A stretch of DNA of 64,000 nt from Desulfuromonas acetexigens (GCF_900111775.1 NZ_FOJJ01000039.1:124001-188000); one strand, 5' to 3'. Shown: positions 44,343-53,790, numbered from the stretch's first letter. Notes: generated from the sequence alone by a model not told the origin. Translations and numbers: made by a program.

Positions 44343-46133
44343 ATGCTCGAATGTTCGCAACTGCAGGTCCGCTATCGGGAGGGGGAACACGATCTGCTCG
44401 CCCTCGATCGCGTTGATCTGCGCCTGGAGCCGGGGCGGGTGCTGGCGCTGGTTGGGGAATCGGGTTCGGGCAAAACTACCCTGGCCCGCAGCTTGCTGGG
44501 ATTGACGGATAAAAATGCCCGCATCGACGGCGTGGTGCGCCTGGATGGGGAGGAGCTGACCGGTTTTTCGGAAGGGGCATGGAATCGGGTGCGTTGGGCG
44601 CGCATCGCCATGGTCGGTCAGAACGGCGCCGCTGCCCTCAATCCGGTACTGTCCATCGGCGCGCAGGTGGCCGAGCCGCTGATCGAGCATCGCGGGCTGG
44701 GGTCGGGGGCGGCGTTGGCGCAAGCGGAAATGGCCTTGACCGCCATGGGACTCGATCCGGCGGCGGCGCGGCGCTATCCCCATGAGTTGAGCGGCGGTCA
44801 GATTCAGCGGGCGCTGCTGGCCATGGCGCTGATTCTCGACCCCCAGGTGCTGATTCTCGATGAACCGACCGCCGCCCTCGATCCCCCGGCGCGGCAATTT
44901 GTCGGCGAAGTCATTCGCGATCAGCGGCGCCGGGGCAAGGCGATCCTGTTGATCAGCCATGATCTCGACAGCTGTCGGCGCCTGGCCGATCGGGTGGCGG
45001 TTCTCTATCTCGGCCGGATACTCGAAGAACTGCCCGCTCGGGATCTCTTCGCGAATCCTTGCCATCCCTACACCCGCGCCCTGGTGCGGTCCTATCCCCG
45101 CATCGATGGCGTTCGCGATCTTGGCGGCATGCGCGGCGACGCCTTCTATCGCATGGTTCACGCCCATGACCGTCTGGCGGCGGACCATGTTCATACGATG
45201 GGGAGCGGCGACCCGGGGGAAAATGGCCATGCCCCGGAGCGAGGCTGCCTCTTTGCGCCGCGCTGCACCCAGGCCGAGGCGGCGTGCCGGGAGGAAGAAC
45301 CGGAACTGTGCTCCGTCGGCGGGCATCGCTTGCGCTGTCGCCGGGGGGGAATCGTCAACCTTCTCGAATTGCATCAGGTGGAAAAGGCCTACGCCGGCGT
45401 CACCGCCCTCGCCCCGGTCGATCTGCGGCTGCGTCAAGGGGAGGTCTTCGGTCTGGTGGGGGAAACGGGTTCGGGTAAGAGCACCCTGGCGATGATCGCC
45501 GCCGGCGCCCTGCGCCCCGACGGCGGTCGGCGCGATTTCTCCGGCCGGGATCTGGAGGACTGGTTGCGGCGGGATCGCTTGAGCCTGGCGCGCCGGATAG
45601 GGATCGTCCAGCAGCATCCGGCCCTGGCGGTGAGCCCGCGCTTCGATGTCTTCGGGATCGTCGCCGAGCCGCTGCGTATTCAAGGGCAAACCGACTCGGC
45701 GGATGTGCTTCGTGAGCGGGTTACGCGGGCGCTGGTCGAGGTCCATCTGCCGACCGCCCCTGAATTTCTTCGCCGCCTCCCCCATCAGCTCAATCAGGGG
45801 GCGCTGCAACGGTTGTGCATCGCCCGCGCCCTGATCACCGAACCGCTGCTGCTCATTGCCGACGAACCGACCAGCGCCCTCGACCCCAGCGTCCAAGCCA
45901 AGATCCTGAAGCTGCTGCTCGATCTGCAGATTGAGAAGGGCTTGACACTGCTCTTGGTGACCCACGATCTTGGATTGGCGCGCAAGGTCTGCGACAGGAT
46001 CGGCGTCATGCACGCCGGTCGGCTGGTCGAGGTCGGTAACGCCGCTCAGGTCTTGCAGCGTCCCGCCCATCCTTATACCCGAGAACTGCTCAACGCCTCT
46101 TATGAACTGGGAGATTTCGATGAATGTTACTGA
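44343..46133 (+). CDS. Fused tandem ABC ATPase (DppD-DppF type)
   Basis: Two nucleotide-binding domains in one 596-residue chain, normally two separate proteins. Domain 1 (about 1-320) has GESGSGKTT, signature LSGGQIQRALLAMAL, LILDEPTAALD, and the oligopeptide-family Cys-rich tail (CLFAPRCTQAEAACREEE). Domain 2 (about 338-596) has GETGSGKST, LIADEPTSALD and the switch VTHDLGL, but its signature reads LNQGALQR instead of LSGGQxQR. One of the two ATP sites may therefore be weakened. It overlaps the FmdE-like gene by 14 bases. Confidence 0.9.
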   Translation: MLECSQLQVRYREGEHDLLALDRVDLRLEPGRVLALVGESGSGKTTLARSLLGLTDKNARIDGVVRLDGEELTGFSEGAWNRVRWARIAMVGQNGAAALNPVLSIGAQVAEPLIEHRGLGSGAALAQAEMALTAMGLDPAAARRYPHELSGGQIQRALLAMALILDPQVLILDEPTAALDPPARQFVGEVIRDQRRRGKAILLISHDLDSCRRLADRVAVLYLGRILEELPARDLFANPCHPYTRALVRSYPRIDGVRDLGGMRGDAFYRMVHAHDRLAADHVHTMGSGDPGENGHAPERGCLFAPRCTQAEAACREEEPELCSVGGHRLRCRRGGIVNLLELHQVEKAYAGVTALAPVDLRLRQGEVFGLVGETGSGKSTLAMIAAGALRPDGGRRDFSGRDLEDWLRRDRLSLARRIGIVQQHPALAVSPRFDVFGIVAEPLRIQGQTDSADVLRERVTRALVEVHLPTAPEFLRRLPHQLNQGALQRLCIARALITEPLLLIADEPTSALDPSVQAKILKLLLDLQIEKGLTLLLVTHDLGLARKVCDRIGVMHAGRLVEVGNAAQVLQRPAHPYTRELLNASYELGDFDECY

Positions 46134-46731
46134 TGAACCGGCCTTTCAGGAAAGTATTCGCCTGCACGGCCATGCCTGTATCGGCCTCGCCGTCGGTTAT
46201 GCGGCGGCCCGTGTCGCTCTAAAGCGTCTCGCCATCGCCCGAGCTGAGGATGAAGAACTGGTCGCTATCGTCGAATGCGATGCCTGCGGGGTCGATGCCA
46301 TCCAGTCCGTCCTTGGCTGTACCCTCGGCAAGGGCAATCTGATCTACCGCGATCATGGCAAGAACGTCTTCACCATCATCGACCGGCGCAAAAACCGGGG
46401 CGTGCGCATCGCCCTCGCCGCCGATCTTTTCAACCGTACGCCGGAGCAGGAAGCGTTGATGCTCAAGGTTTTCGGCGGCAGGGCCGACGATGGTGAACGG
46501 CAGTCCTTCTGGACCGCGCAGCGGAAGAAGATCGCGGACTTTCTTGCCGACCCGCCGGAGCGCTGGTTTCGTATCGAGATGGTCGACCCCGAAGCGCCGG
46601 AACGGGCACGCCTCTTCTCTTCGCTCATCTGCGAGCAGTGCGGCGAGCAGGTGATGGAGCCGCGTGTTCGCCTGCGCGCGGGAAAGAAGGTCTGCATTCC
46701 CTGTGCGGAAAATTACGGCCGGGGCTGGTAG
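46120..46731 (+). CDS. FmdE-family protein with C-terminal zinc ribbon
   Basis: A 203-residue protein of the FmdE family, named after a subunit-E gene of tungsten/molybdenum formylmethanofuran dehydrogenase operons but found in many bacteria with no such enzyme. The core has RLHGHACIGLAVGYAAA with the His/Cys metal site, then CDACGVDAIQSVLGCTLGKGNL. A C-terminal zinc ribbon follows (CEQCGEQ...CIPC). As the last gene of a TonB/ABC uptake operon it may handle the imported metal inside the cell. The ATG at 46120 lies in the ATPase 3' end behind GGGAG. Confidence 0.82.
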   Translation: MNVTDEPAFQESIRLHGHACIGLAVGYAAARVALKRLAIARAEDEELVAIVECDACGVDAIQSVLGCTLGKGNLIYRDHGKNVFTIIDRRKNRGVRIALAADLFNRTPEQEALMLKVFGGRADDGERQSFWTAQRKKIADFLADPPERWFRIEMVDPEAPERARLFSSLICEQCGEQVMEPRVRLRAGKKVCIPCAENYGRGW

Positions 46732-46806
46732 CAGGCCACGCCGGGCTGGCGTGTCTCCGGTTTTTCCGGTATGGTGGCGCCTCTTCTTTTTACGGGAGTG
46801 CCCGCC

Positions 46807-47550
46807 ATGCTCGAGTCCGCCGAAGATCTCGCCGTCATTCTGGTCGAGCCGCAAAATCCCGGAAATATCGGCATGGTCTGCCGGGCCATGGCCAATTTCG
46901 GGGTCAGTGACCTGCGGCTGGTCAACCCCTGTGACTATCTCCATCCCGAAGCGCGCAAGTTTGCCGTCGGCGCCCATCCTCTGCTCGGTTCGGCCCGGAC
47001 CTTCCCCAATCTGGCCTCGGCAATTGCCGATCTGCGTCTGAGCGTGGCCACCACCCGGCGCGGCGGTCGGCTGCGCGGCGAACTCCTCGATCTCGCCCAG
47101 GTGCCGACGCTGCGGGCGACGCTCCCCACCGGTGGGCGCATGGGGCTGGTTTTCGGCCGCGAGGATGCGGGACTGACCAGTGATGAGGTTGCCCTCTGCT
47201 CCCATGCCGCGACCGTGGAGACTTGCGCGGAGGTGGGTTCTCTGAATCTGGCGCAGGCAGTGCTGCTCTTTGTTCATGAAATCGCCCGCCGGCCGATGAC
47301 GCACGGGGAGGATGTCCGGGAACGCTCGCCGCAGGGGGAACTCGAAGCCCTGTTCGGGCAGATGGAGAAGGTACTGACACGCATCGCCTTTCTTAATCCG
47401 AAGCGGCCGGAGGCGGTGATGAACAGTCTGCGCCGGATCCATCAGCGGGCGGCTCTCGATGCCCGGGAACTGGCGATGCTGCGCGGCATCTGGAGCCAGA
47501 TCGATTGGAGTTGCCGGGATTGGCGCGGACGCAAGCGGGGAGATGATTAA
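46807..47550 (+). CDS. SPOUT-class tRNA/rRNA methyltransferase (TrmJ-like)
   Basis: SAM-dependent 2'-O-methyltransferase with the knotted SPOUT fold, 247 residues. VILVEPQNPGNIGMVCRAMANFG at the N-terminus, GLVFGREDAGLTSDEVALC in the middle and SLNLAQAVLLFVHEI at the end match the TrmJ group, which methylates position 32 of tRNA. The C-terminal about 80 residues fit the dimerising TrmJ tail. The ATG at 46807 is favoured by ACGGGAG upstream; an in-frame ATG at 46771 would add 12 residues. Confidence 0.85.
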   Translation: MLESAEDLAVILVEPQNPGNIGMVCRAMANFGVSDLRLVNPCDYLHPEARKFAVGAHPLLGSARTFPNLASAIADLRLSVATTRRGGRLRGELLDLAQVPTLRATLPTGGRMGLVFGREDAGLTSDEVALCSHAATVETCAEVGSLNLAQAVLLFVHEIARRPMTHGEDVRERSPQGELEALFGQMEKVLTRIAFLNPKRPEAVMNSLRRIHQRAALDARELAMLRGIWSQIDWSCRDWRGRKRGDD

Positions 47551-47647
47551 ATCGAGGAAACCCGCCAAAAACCGTTGACATCCCCCTTGCCCTATGGTAC
47601 TTAGGGCGGGTTTTTCATCTACGTTGTTCTTTGCCGAAAGTCAATCG

Positions 47648-47905
47648 ATGGCCGAAGATAAACGTCAATTATTCAGAAGCCTTGGTTTTCTTTCGAGTGT
47701 CGGAATCTCGATGGTGGCCGCGACCCTGATCGGTCTCGGCATGGGTTGGTGGCTCGACCAGAAGTTTGATACTTCCCCTTGGTTTACCCTGATTTTCCTG
47801 GGGTTCGGCATTGCCTCGGGATTCCGTAACATCTATATTCTGACCGAGCGCGAACTCAAACGCTCGCAGGAAGAGAACCGGGAGGACGGTGACGGACGCG
47901 GATGA
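47648..47905 (+). CDS. atpZ: ATP synthase accessory protein AtpZ/AtpI-like
   Basis: An 85-residue protein with two membrane spans and a charged tail (TERELKRSQEENRED), matching the AtpZ family that precedes Fo genes. The LIGLGMGWWLDQKFDTSPW segment is typical. AtpZ is linked to magnesium or calcium handling or to c-ring assembly. The ATG at 47648 is followed directly by the family start. It overlaps the next gene by 17 bases. Confidence 0.82.
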   Translation: MAEDKRQLFRSLGFLSSVGISMVAATLIGLGMGWWLDQKFDTSPWFTLIFLGFGIASGFRNIYILTERELKRSQEENREDGDGRG

Positions 47906-48260
47906 TCGCTTGCTGGGGGAGTTGTCCCGGCGTAACTGGCTACTTCTGGCGATCCTTGTACTCATCAGCCTCTTCTGGCGTTCTTCGGCGGTCACCCTGG
48001 GGGTGCTCGCGGGGGGACTGGTCGCCATTCTCGGCCACTATTGGCGCTATCTGGCTCTCAGTCGTCTGCTCGGCTCACCTTCGCGGCAGTCGGCCAAGGG
48101 CTTTCAAATCAATTATGTGCTTCGACTGGCGGTGTTGGGAAGTGTCCTCTTCCTATTGATCGCCAAGGCCAGGGTCGACTTGCCGGCACTGGTGGTCGGG
48201 CTGTCGGTGGTGGTTCTGAATGTGCTGTTAACCACCCTTAAGCGGACGATCCGAATGTAA
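47889..48260 (+). CDS. atpI: ATP synthase subunit I (AtpI)
   Basis: A 123-residue membrane protein with about four spans and no large soluble domain, matching the size and place of AtpI, which helps assemble the c-ring. The GTG start lies in the atpZ 3' end, so the two are translationally coupled. Sequence conservation in this family is low; the call depends partly on its place between atpZ and atpB. Confidence 0.7.
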   Translation: MTDADDRLLGELSRRNWLLLAILVLISLFWRSSAVTLGVLAGGLVAILGHYWRYLALSRLLGSPSRQSAKGFQINYVLRLAVLGSVLFLLIAKARVDLPALVVGLSVVVLNVLLTTLKRTIRM

Positions 48261-48281
48261 CCGAGGAGGCAGTAGCCAACC

Positions 48282-48956
48282 ATGACGCATCCCTTTCTTA
48301 TTTTTCAGTGGCTGGAACAGCAACTTCACACCCACGTAGGCGAGCATGTCACCTATACCTGGTTTGTCATGCTGGTGCTGATCGTCCTGGCTTTTTTGGC
48401 CTCGCGTGCGGTGAAGCTGATCCCCGGTGGCCTGCAGAATTTCATGGAGGTCGTGGTTTCCGGGATCGAGAACCTCATCGAGGAGACGATGGGGCCCAAG
48501 GGCAAGGCCTATTTCCCGCTGCTGGCCACTTTCGCTCTTTTCATTCTGGTGTCCAACCTGATCGCCCTGGTTCCCGGCTTCTATCCGCCGACCGCCAACC
48601 TCAATACCAACGGCGCTCTGGCTCTGACCGTTTTCGCCATGACGCACATCATCGGCGTCAAAGAGCACGGCTTTCACTACTTCAAGCATTTCATGGGGCC
48701 GATCCTGGCCCTGGCTCCACTGATCTTCATTATCGAGATCATCGGTCATCTGGCCCGCCCCCTTTCGCTCTCGCTGCGTCTTTTCGGCAACATGTACGGT
48801 CATGAGATCGTGCTGATGATCTTCCTGGCCCTGGTTCCCTTCCTGCTGCCGGTGCCGATGATGCTCATGGGCGTACTCGTCGCCTTCATCCAGACCTTTG
48901 TCTTCACCCTGCTGGCGATGATTTACATTGCCGGCGCCCTGGAAGAGGCTCACTAA
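48282..48956 (+). CDS. atpB: ATP synthase Fo subunit a
   Basis: Ion-channel subunit of the F-type ATP synthase, 224 residues with five to six spans. The essential arginine is in the [19 protein letters not shown] helix, and the preceding [19 protein letters not shown] loop is typical of anaerobic bacterial AtpB. It starts behind AGGAGG, 21 bases after atpI, and is followed by atpE. Confidence 0.95.
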   Translation: MTHPFLIFQWLEQQLHTHVGEHVTYTWFVMLVLIVLAFLASRAVKLIPGGLQNFMEVVVSGIENLIEETMGPKGKAYFPLLATFALFILVSNLIALVPGFYPPTANLNTNGALALTVFAMTHIIGVKEHGFHYFKHFMGPILALAPLIFIIEIIGHLARPLSLSLRLFGNMYGHEIVLMIFLALVPFLLPVPMMLMGVLVAFIQTFVFTLLAMIYIAGALEEAH

Positions 48957-49029
48957 GTCATTCGTTCGCTACGGCGATTCAAGGTCCTATATTATTTAGG
49001 AATAACTCAACCTCGAAAGGAGCAACACA

Positions 49030-49296
49030 ATGGAATTCTTCGCTTGGTGTATGATCGCTGCCGGTTTCGGCATGGCTATCGGTTCGTTCGGAACCGGCCT
49101 TGGCCAGGGACTGGCTATCAAGAGCGCCGTTGAGGGCGTGGCTCGTAATCCCGGCGCCAGCGGCAAAATCCTGACCACCATGATGATCGGTCTGGCCATG
49201 ATCGAGTCCCTCGCCATCTACGTCTTCGTTGTGGCGATGATCATCCTCTTCGCCAACCCCTTCACCGAGCAGGTGATGTCGCTGTTGGCTAAGTAA
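49030..49296 (+). CDS. atpE: ATP synthase Fo subunit c
   Basis: An 88-residue hairpin that forms the c-ring rotor. The ion-binding carboxylate is the glutamate in [13 protein letters not shown] on helix 2, and helix 1 has [21 protein letters not shown]. The Gln on helix 1 and the Glu-Ser pair on helix 2 resemble the sodium-binding pattern of Ilyobacter-type rings, though the following Thr is Leu here. The ATG at 49030 follows AAAGGAG. No other Fo/F1 gene follows; a terminator and a convergent gene close the operon. Confidence 0.95.
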   Translation: MEFFAWCMIAAGFGMAIGSFGTGLGQGLAIKSAVEGVARNPGASGKILTTMMIGLAMIESLAIYVFVVAMIILFANPFTEQVMSLLAK

Positions 49297-49311
49297 GTTC
49301 GACTGTTACGC

Positions 49312-49354
49312 CATAAAAAGGGGGCGTGCCCTGACGGCACGCCCCCTTTTTATG
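49312..49354. terminator. Strong bidirectional terminator of the Fo operon
   Basis: A perfect 19-base-pair stem, from CATAAAAAGGGGGCGTGCC to GGCACGCCCCCTTTTTATG, with a five-base loop. It separates atpE from the convergent small membrane gene. Confidence 0.9.
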
Positions 49355-49381
49355 CTTTGTCTGCGGCGATGAAACGCTGTT

Positions 49382-49612
49382 TCAGCGTGGCGTGCGATTG
49401 CGGACAATACGCATGAAGAGCACGCCGAAGATCGACAGGCACAACCCGACACAGATACACAGGTAGCCGAGGCCCTTGCCGGTGCCCCAGCCGAGAACGT
49501 CTCCCTCCCCGATGAAGAAGAAGAGCCCGAGGCCGCCAAAGGTGGCAAGCCCGCCGACGATGTAAAGTGTGAAGGCGCAAATGGCCAGGAGCAGATCGGT
49601 GTCTTTGGTCAT
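49382..49612 (-). CDS. Small two-span membrane protein, unknown
   Basis: A 76-residue protein with two hydrophobic helices (about 7-32 and 45-66), a Gly-rich loop (GLGLFFFIGEGDVLGWGTGKG) and a basic end (RIVRNRTPR). No family recognised. The ATG at 49612 has AAGGA eight bases upstream; a start at 49627 is possible but has no ribosome site. Confidence 0.55.
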   Translation of the reverse strand: MTKDTDLLLAICAFTLYIVGGLATFGGLGLFFFIGEGDVLGWGTGKGLGYLCICVGLCLSIFGVLFMRIVRNRTPR

Positions 49613-49990
49613 GGGAAAATCCTTCATGGAGGGCGGAATCGTTTCGCTTGAGCGGAAGCGTCGTGATTCAAGCACAAGGCGGCGGTTTTGTCCAGTTTCA
49701 CGGTTGGCTCCAGCGCCCTGATGGAAAATTTAGACAATATCCCGGTGTTTAATGAGGGAATGAAAAACATATTATCTTTCATGGGCTTACCCCCGATGGA
49801 AAAGAATACCTAAGGACCGTTTCACAATTGACTTTTACGTTTTGCTGTGATAGTCAGGAGCGCTGTATATAAAAAAAATACATAAAGATGACGATAGGTC
49901 CGGGAGAGACCATCGATACCGTCTTTTGTCTTTACAAGTCAGGTGTTTCACGGGTGGAACAAGAAATTTAACGATGTCAGGAGGTCTTCT
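49613..49990. other. Intergenic region before the CbcL-like cytochrome gene
   Basis: No credible gene in about 378 bases. The right half is AT-rich and holds one plausible promoter (49828-49856) and a TATATAAAAAAAATACATA stretch just downstream. The 130-nt leader is not obviously a known riboswitch; in particular I do not see a cyclic-di-GMP class I pattern. Confidence 0.4.
49828..49856 (+). promoter_or_regulatory. Putative promoter of the CbcL-like gene
   Basis: TTGACT (49828-49833), a 17-base spacer and TAGTCA (49851-49856). The -10 is weak, so an activator may be involved. Confidence 0.35.
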
Positions 49991-51841
49991 ATGCACCACG
50001 CTTTGCCACGTTTGTTGATGGCCTTGGCCCTGTTGCTGGCCCTGGTTGTGCCTGCGGCCGCAGAAAACGGCTTGGCCATTGATCCCAAAGCCTGTCTGGA
50101 ATGTCACGAAGATGTGGTTTCCGTCGGCGAATTCAGTGCCTCGGTCCATGGCCAGAATGCCTGTACCAGCTGTCATGTCGAGCTGTCCGATTTGCAGGGG
50201 CACATCGATGGCACGGTGATGCCCGAGCCGGTCAGTTGTGTTCGCTGCCACAAACAACAGACTGCCGAGCATTATGCCAGCGTGCATATGCTCAACGATA
50301 TCAAGTGCGCTGATTGCCATGCCCAGATCCACACCCTTGCTTCCTGGAAGGGGGAGAAGCAGAAGGTGGTGGAGACCTGTACTGGCTGCCATGACAATCA
50401 TGAAAATTACATGGAATCGTCCCACGGCAAGGGTGTTCTCGCCGGGAATCCCGATTCGGCCGCTTGCCACGACTGCCACAACCTGCATGAAGTCAAGCCC
50501 CTGGGGGAAGCCAATTCCAGGGAGAACCGCGAGTTTCATACCAGCGTCTGCCTCAAGTGCCATGCCGACGAAGAGATGATGGCTCGTAACGGCGTCTTTA
50601 ACGTCGCCGTCAAAACCTACATGGACAGTTACCACGGCAAGAACTTTCGTCTGGGCTATCCCGAACTGGTTGCTGGCTGTGCCGACTGCCACACCTCGCA
50701 CGGTGTCTTGCCCGCAGACGATGTGCGCTCGAGCGTAAACGAGGAAAATCTGGTGGCGACCTGCGCCGTCTGTCATGATAAGGCGACGCCGCTCTTCACC
50801 ATGTATTACTCCCACGGTTCCCACGACAAAGACAAGTATCCGATTCTTTATTATACCTTCGTCGCCATGACCACCTTGCTGGTGACGACCTTTGGGGTCT
50901 TCTGGATCCACTCCCTGCTCTGGATGTTCCGCGGCTTTGTCGAAAACCGCGAGAAGAAGCGGGAACTGATGGAGCATGGCTTCGTCCAGCACATCAAGGA
51001 TCCGCACAAGATGTACCGCCGTTTCACCAAGCGCCACGTCTTCTTGCACTTCCTGGTAATCATCAGCTTCCTCGGCCTCTCTCTGACCGGCCTGCCGCTG
51101 AAGTTCGCCGACCAGCCCTGGGCCAAGGTCTTCATGGACTTCTTCGGTTCGGCGGCTAACGCGGCCTACATCCACCGGATCTGTGCCGGGATCACCTTTG
51201 TCTATTTCGGTGCCGCGATCTACATGTCCATTAACTTCCTTTTCATTCGCAAGGACATCCCGGGGAACTTCCTGCAGCGGTTGTTCGGACCCGAGTCCCT
51301 CTGTCCTAACTTCCGCGATATCCGCGATGTGACCAATATGGTCCGCTGGTTCCTCTTCCGCGGGCCGAAGCCGACCTTCGAGCGCTGGACCTACTGGGAG
51401 AAGTTCGACTTTATCGCGGTCTTCTGGGGTATGTTCGCCATCGGCGGCTCTGGCCTGATGCTCTGGTTCCCTGAGTTCTTCGGCTCGTTCCTCCCCGGCT
51501 GGGCCTTCAACGTCGCGACCATCGTCCACTCGGACGAAGCGCTTCTGGCTACCGGCTTCATCTTCACCGTCCACTTCTTCAACACCCACGGACGGCCGGA
51601 GAAGTTCCCCATGGACTTCGTCATTTTCAATGGGGAAATGCCGAAGGAAGAGTTCATCCATGAGCGCGGCGATCAATGGAAGCGTTACGAAGAAGCCGGC
51701 ACCCTGCATCTCTACGAGAAGCTCAAGCCGAGCGGGATTCTCTACGACTTCTTCTTCAAGACCCTGGGCTTTACGGCGGTCTTTATCGGACTTTCGCTGG
51801 TTGTTCTTATGGTTTACGCGTTCATGCACGGTTCCCACTAG
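49991..51841 (+). CDS. cbcL: CbcL-like inner-membrane nonaheme cytochrome c fused to cytochrome b
   Basis: A 616-residue quinol-linked cytochrome. After a signal peptide (about 1-24) the periplasmic part carries nine CxxCH haem motifs (CLECH, CTSCH, CVRCH, CADCH, CTGCH, CHDCH, CLKCH, CADCH, CAVCH). From about residue 280 a membrane part resembles the diheme b subunit of formate dehydrogenase/hydrogenase (FdnI/HydC). This architecture matches Geobacter CbcL, which passes menaquinol electrons outward and is needed for low-potential Fe(III) and electrode reduction. The ATG at 49991 follows AGGAGG. It has its own terminator, and an ImcH-like gene follows. Confidence 0.88.
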   Translation: MHHALPRLLMALALLLALVVPAAAENGLAIDPKACLECHEDVVSVGEFSASVHGQNACTSCHVELSDLQGHIDGTVMPEPVSCVRCHKQQTAEHYASVHMLNDIKCADCHAQIHTLASWKGEKQKVVETCTGCHDNHENYMESSHGKGVLAGNPDSAACHDCHNLHEVKPLGEANSRENREFHTSVCLKCHADEEMMARNGVFNVAVKTYMDSYHGKNFRLGYPELVAGCADCHTSHGVLPADDVRSSVNEENLVATCAVCHDKATPLFTMYYSHGSHDKDKYPILYYTFVAMTTLLVTTFGVFWIHSLLWMFRGFVENREKKRELMEHGFVQHIKDPHKMYRRFTKRHVFLHFLVIISFLGLSLTGLPLKFADQPWAKVFMDFFGSAANAAYIHRICAGITFVYFGAAIYMSINFLFIRKDIPGNFLQRLFGPESLCPNFRDIRDVTNMVRWFLFRGPKPTFERWTYWEKFDFIAVFWGMFAIGGSGLMLWFPEFFGSFLPGWAFNVATIVHSDEALLATGFIFTVHFFNTHGRPEKFPMDFVIFNGEMPKEEFIHERGDQWKRYEEAGTLHLYEKLKPSGILYDFFFKTLGFTAVFIGLSLVVLMVYAFMHGSH

Positions 51842-51866
51842 GGGTCTGCATTGTTTGTGAAGTAAA

Positions 51867-51904
51867 AGAAAAGGGTCGCCGATTTCGGCGGCCCTTTTCT
51901 TTTG
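51867..51904 (+). terminator. Intrinsic terminator of the CbcL-like gene
   Basis: AGAAAAGGGTCGCCGA pairs with TCGGCGGCCCTTTTCT (one G-T pair) and runs into TTTT. Confidence 0.82.
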
Positions 51905-52110
51905 GCGGTAAATCCTTGAGATTGCAGTAGAATAATTAAAAACTTATCCGTTGACTTAACTTGACCTGAATGATACTAAGCCGATATGTTCGGTCGGAAA
52001 TACCCCGGCGGCGCCAGTAGTCGGGATTTTCCACTTTTTGATCTATCGGGCCCGATGCCTCCAGGGGTTCCGAAATTTAACTGAAGATGAGCCAGGGAAA
52101 GGAAACGCCT

Positions 52111-53730
52111 ATGAAAAGACTGTCGGAAATTGTTGGTGCATTCACCCGGGGAATCGCCCGGAGCCGGGTGTCGCTGATCGGGGCGATGATCGTGACGGCC
52201 TCCGCGCCCTTCCTCTTCGGTGCGATTTTTTACGATGTGCTCTTTCACATCGACAATACCTACATCGCCGGAGCAATTTACATGCTCCTTGGCCCCGCCT
52301 TCATCGGCGGTCTGATTCTGGTTTTTCTCGGTCTTTTCTTTTTCAAAGGGAAGGAGGAGGTTCGGCTCTTTACCCTGGACTATCTCCGCGACTACTTCAC
52401 CGATCCGCACAAGTTCAATCGCATGCGCAAGCTGGTCTTTTTCGCGGTCTTCCTCACCGGCATCAACATCCTTATCGTTTCCCTGCTCGGTTATCGTACC
52501 TACCATTACATGGAGTCCGTCGCCTTTTGCGGGGAATTTTGCCACACGGTCATGAATCCTGAACGGACCGCCTATCTCAATTCGCCCCATTCCCGCGTGA
52601 CCTGTGTTGAATGTCATATCGGTGCCGGGGCCGACTGGTTCGTCAAGTCGAAAATTTCCGGCGCGCGCCAGCTGTTCGCCGTGGCGCTCAACACCTATCC
52701 ACGCCCCATCGCTACGCCGGTCCACGGTCTGCGCCCGGCGCGGGATACCTGTGAGGAATGTCATCGTCCGGAAATGTTCCATGGCGACAAGCTGGTGATC
52801 AAAGACAAATTCTTGGAAGATGAACAGAACACCAACGTCAAGACCGTCTTACTGATGAAAGTCGGCTCGGCCGGCGATCGCACCTCCAGCTCCCACGGCA
52901 TTCACTGGCATGTGGCGGCGGAGAACAAGATTTTTTACCGTCCTTCCGATCACAGCCGGATGAAGATCCCCGAGGTCATCCAGGCCGCTGAGGATGGCAG
53001 TCTCCTGGTCTATCGCTCCAGCGAGGCCAATGCCGAATTGCAGGCGTCGGGAAAGGCCGGTCTGCAGTCTTTGCGGAGTGAGCAGGTCGCCGTGGCCGAT
53101 TCCGGGCAAAGCCATCCTGCTTCCCGAGCCGCGAGTGGGCGCTGGATTGCCGGACCCAAAGGAAAACAGAGCGAACGTCCCCCGGAAGTTAAGGATATCC
53201 GCGCCTATGCGGAACAGGGCGGCTATGTCATGGAAGATCTGCGGGAGATGGATTGCATCGACTGTCACAACCGCCCGACCCATATCTATCTGCCGCCGGG
53301 AGTGGCTGTGGACAACCAGATCATGAGTGGGCAGATCGACGTCTCCATCCCCTATATCAAGAAAAAGGCCATGGAGGTGGTCCTTCGTGAGTATTCCTCG
53401 CAGGACCAGGCGAAGGAAACGATCGCCGCGGAAATTCGGGAATTTTATGGCACCAACTATCCGCAGGTGAGTGCCGAGGCGCTGGAAAGATCGATTGCCG
53501 GCATCCAGCAGGCCTATGCCGAGAATGTCTTCCCCGAAATGAACATCCAGTGGGGAACCTATACCAACCATCTCGGTCACAACGATGACGTGGGTTGCTT
53601 CCGCTGTCACGATGAAGATCACGAGACGGAAACCGGCGAGGTCATCTCCATGGACTGCGATACCTGCCACACCATTCTCGCCGAGGATGAAGCCGACCCG
53701 GAAATCCTCCGTACCCTGTCGGGCGGATAA
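52111..53730 (+). CDS. ImcH-like NapC/NirT-family multiheme cytochrome c
   Basis: A 539-residue inner-membrane quinol dehydrogenase with a periplasmic multihaem domain. Three or so hydrophobic spans occupy the first 140 residues, followed by haem sites CGEFCH (C140, C144, three residues between cysteines), CVECH, CEECH, CIDCH, CFRCH and CDTCH. The stretch VKSKISGARQLFAVALNTYPRPI is typical of NapC/NrfH relatives. Size and layout match ImcH, which Geobacter needs for higher-potential electron acceptors. The ATG at 52111 follows AAAGGA; a TTGACT/GATACT promoter-like pair lies near 51950-51980. Confidence 0.75.
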   Translation: MKRLSEIVGAFTRGIARSRVSLIGAMIVTASAPFLFGAIFYDVLFHIDNTYIAGAIYMLLGPAFIGGLILVFLGLFFFKGKEEVRLFTLDYLRDYFTDPHKFNRMRKLVFFAVFLTGINILIVSLLGYRTYHYMESVAFCGEFCHTVMNPERTAYLNSPHSRVTCVECHIGAGADWFVKSKISGARQLFAVALNTYPRPIATPVHGLRPARDTCEECHRPEMFHGDKLVIKDKFLEDEQNTNVKTVLLMKVGSAGDRTSSSHGIHWHVAAENKIFYRPSDHSRMKIPEVIQAAEDGSLLVYRSSEANAELQASGKAGLQSLRSEQVAVADSGQSHPASRAASGRWIAGPKGKQSERPPEVKDIRAYAEQGGYVMEDLREMDCIDCHNRPTHIYLPPGVAVDNQIMSGQIDVSIPYIKKKAMEVVLREYSSQDQAKETIAAEIREFYGTNYPQVSAEALERSIAGIQQAYAENVFPEMNIQWGTYTNHLGHNDDVGCFRCHDEDHETETGEVISMDCDTCHTILAEDEADPEILRTLSGG

Positions 53731-53755
53731 CCGTCGCGAAGAGAGCCTGAAAACT

Positions 53756-53790
53756 AAAAGCCCCGTCATCGAGAGATGACGGGGCTTTTT
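53756..53790 (+). terminator. Rho-independent terminator of the ImcH-like gene
   Basis: AAAAGCCCCGTCATC / GATGACGGGGCTTTT with a GAGA loop and trailing T; 25 bases after the stop. Confidence 0.9.
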
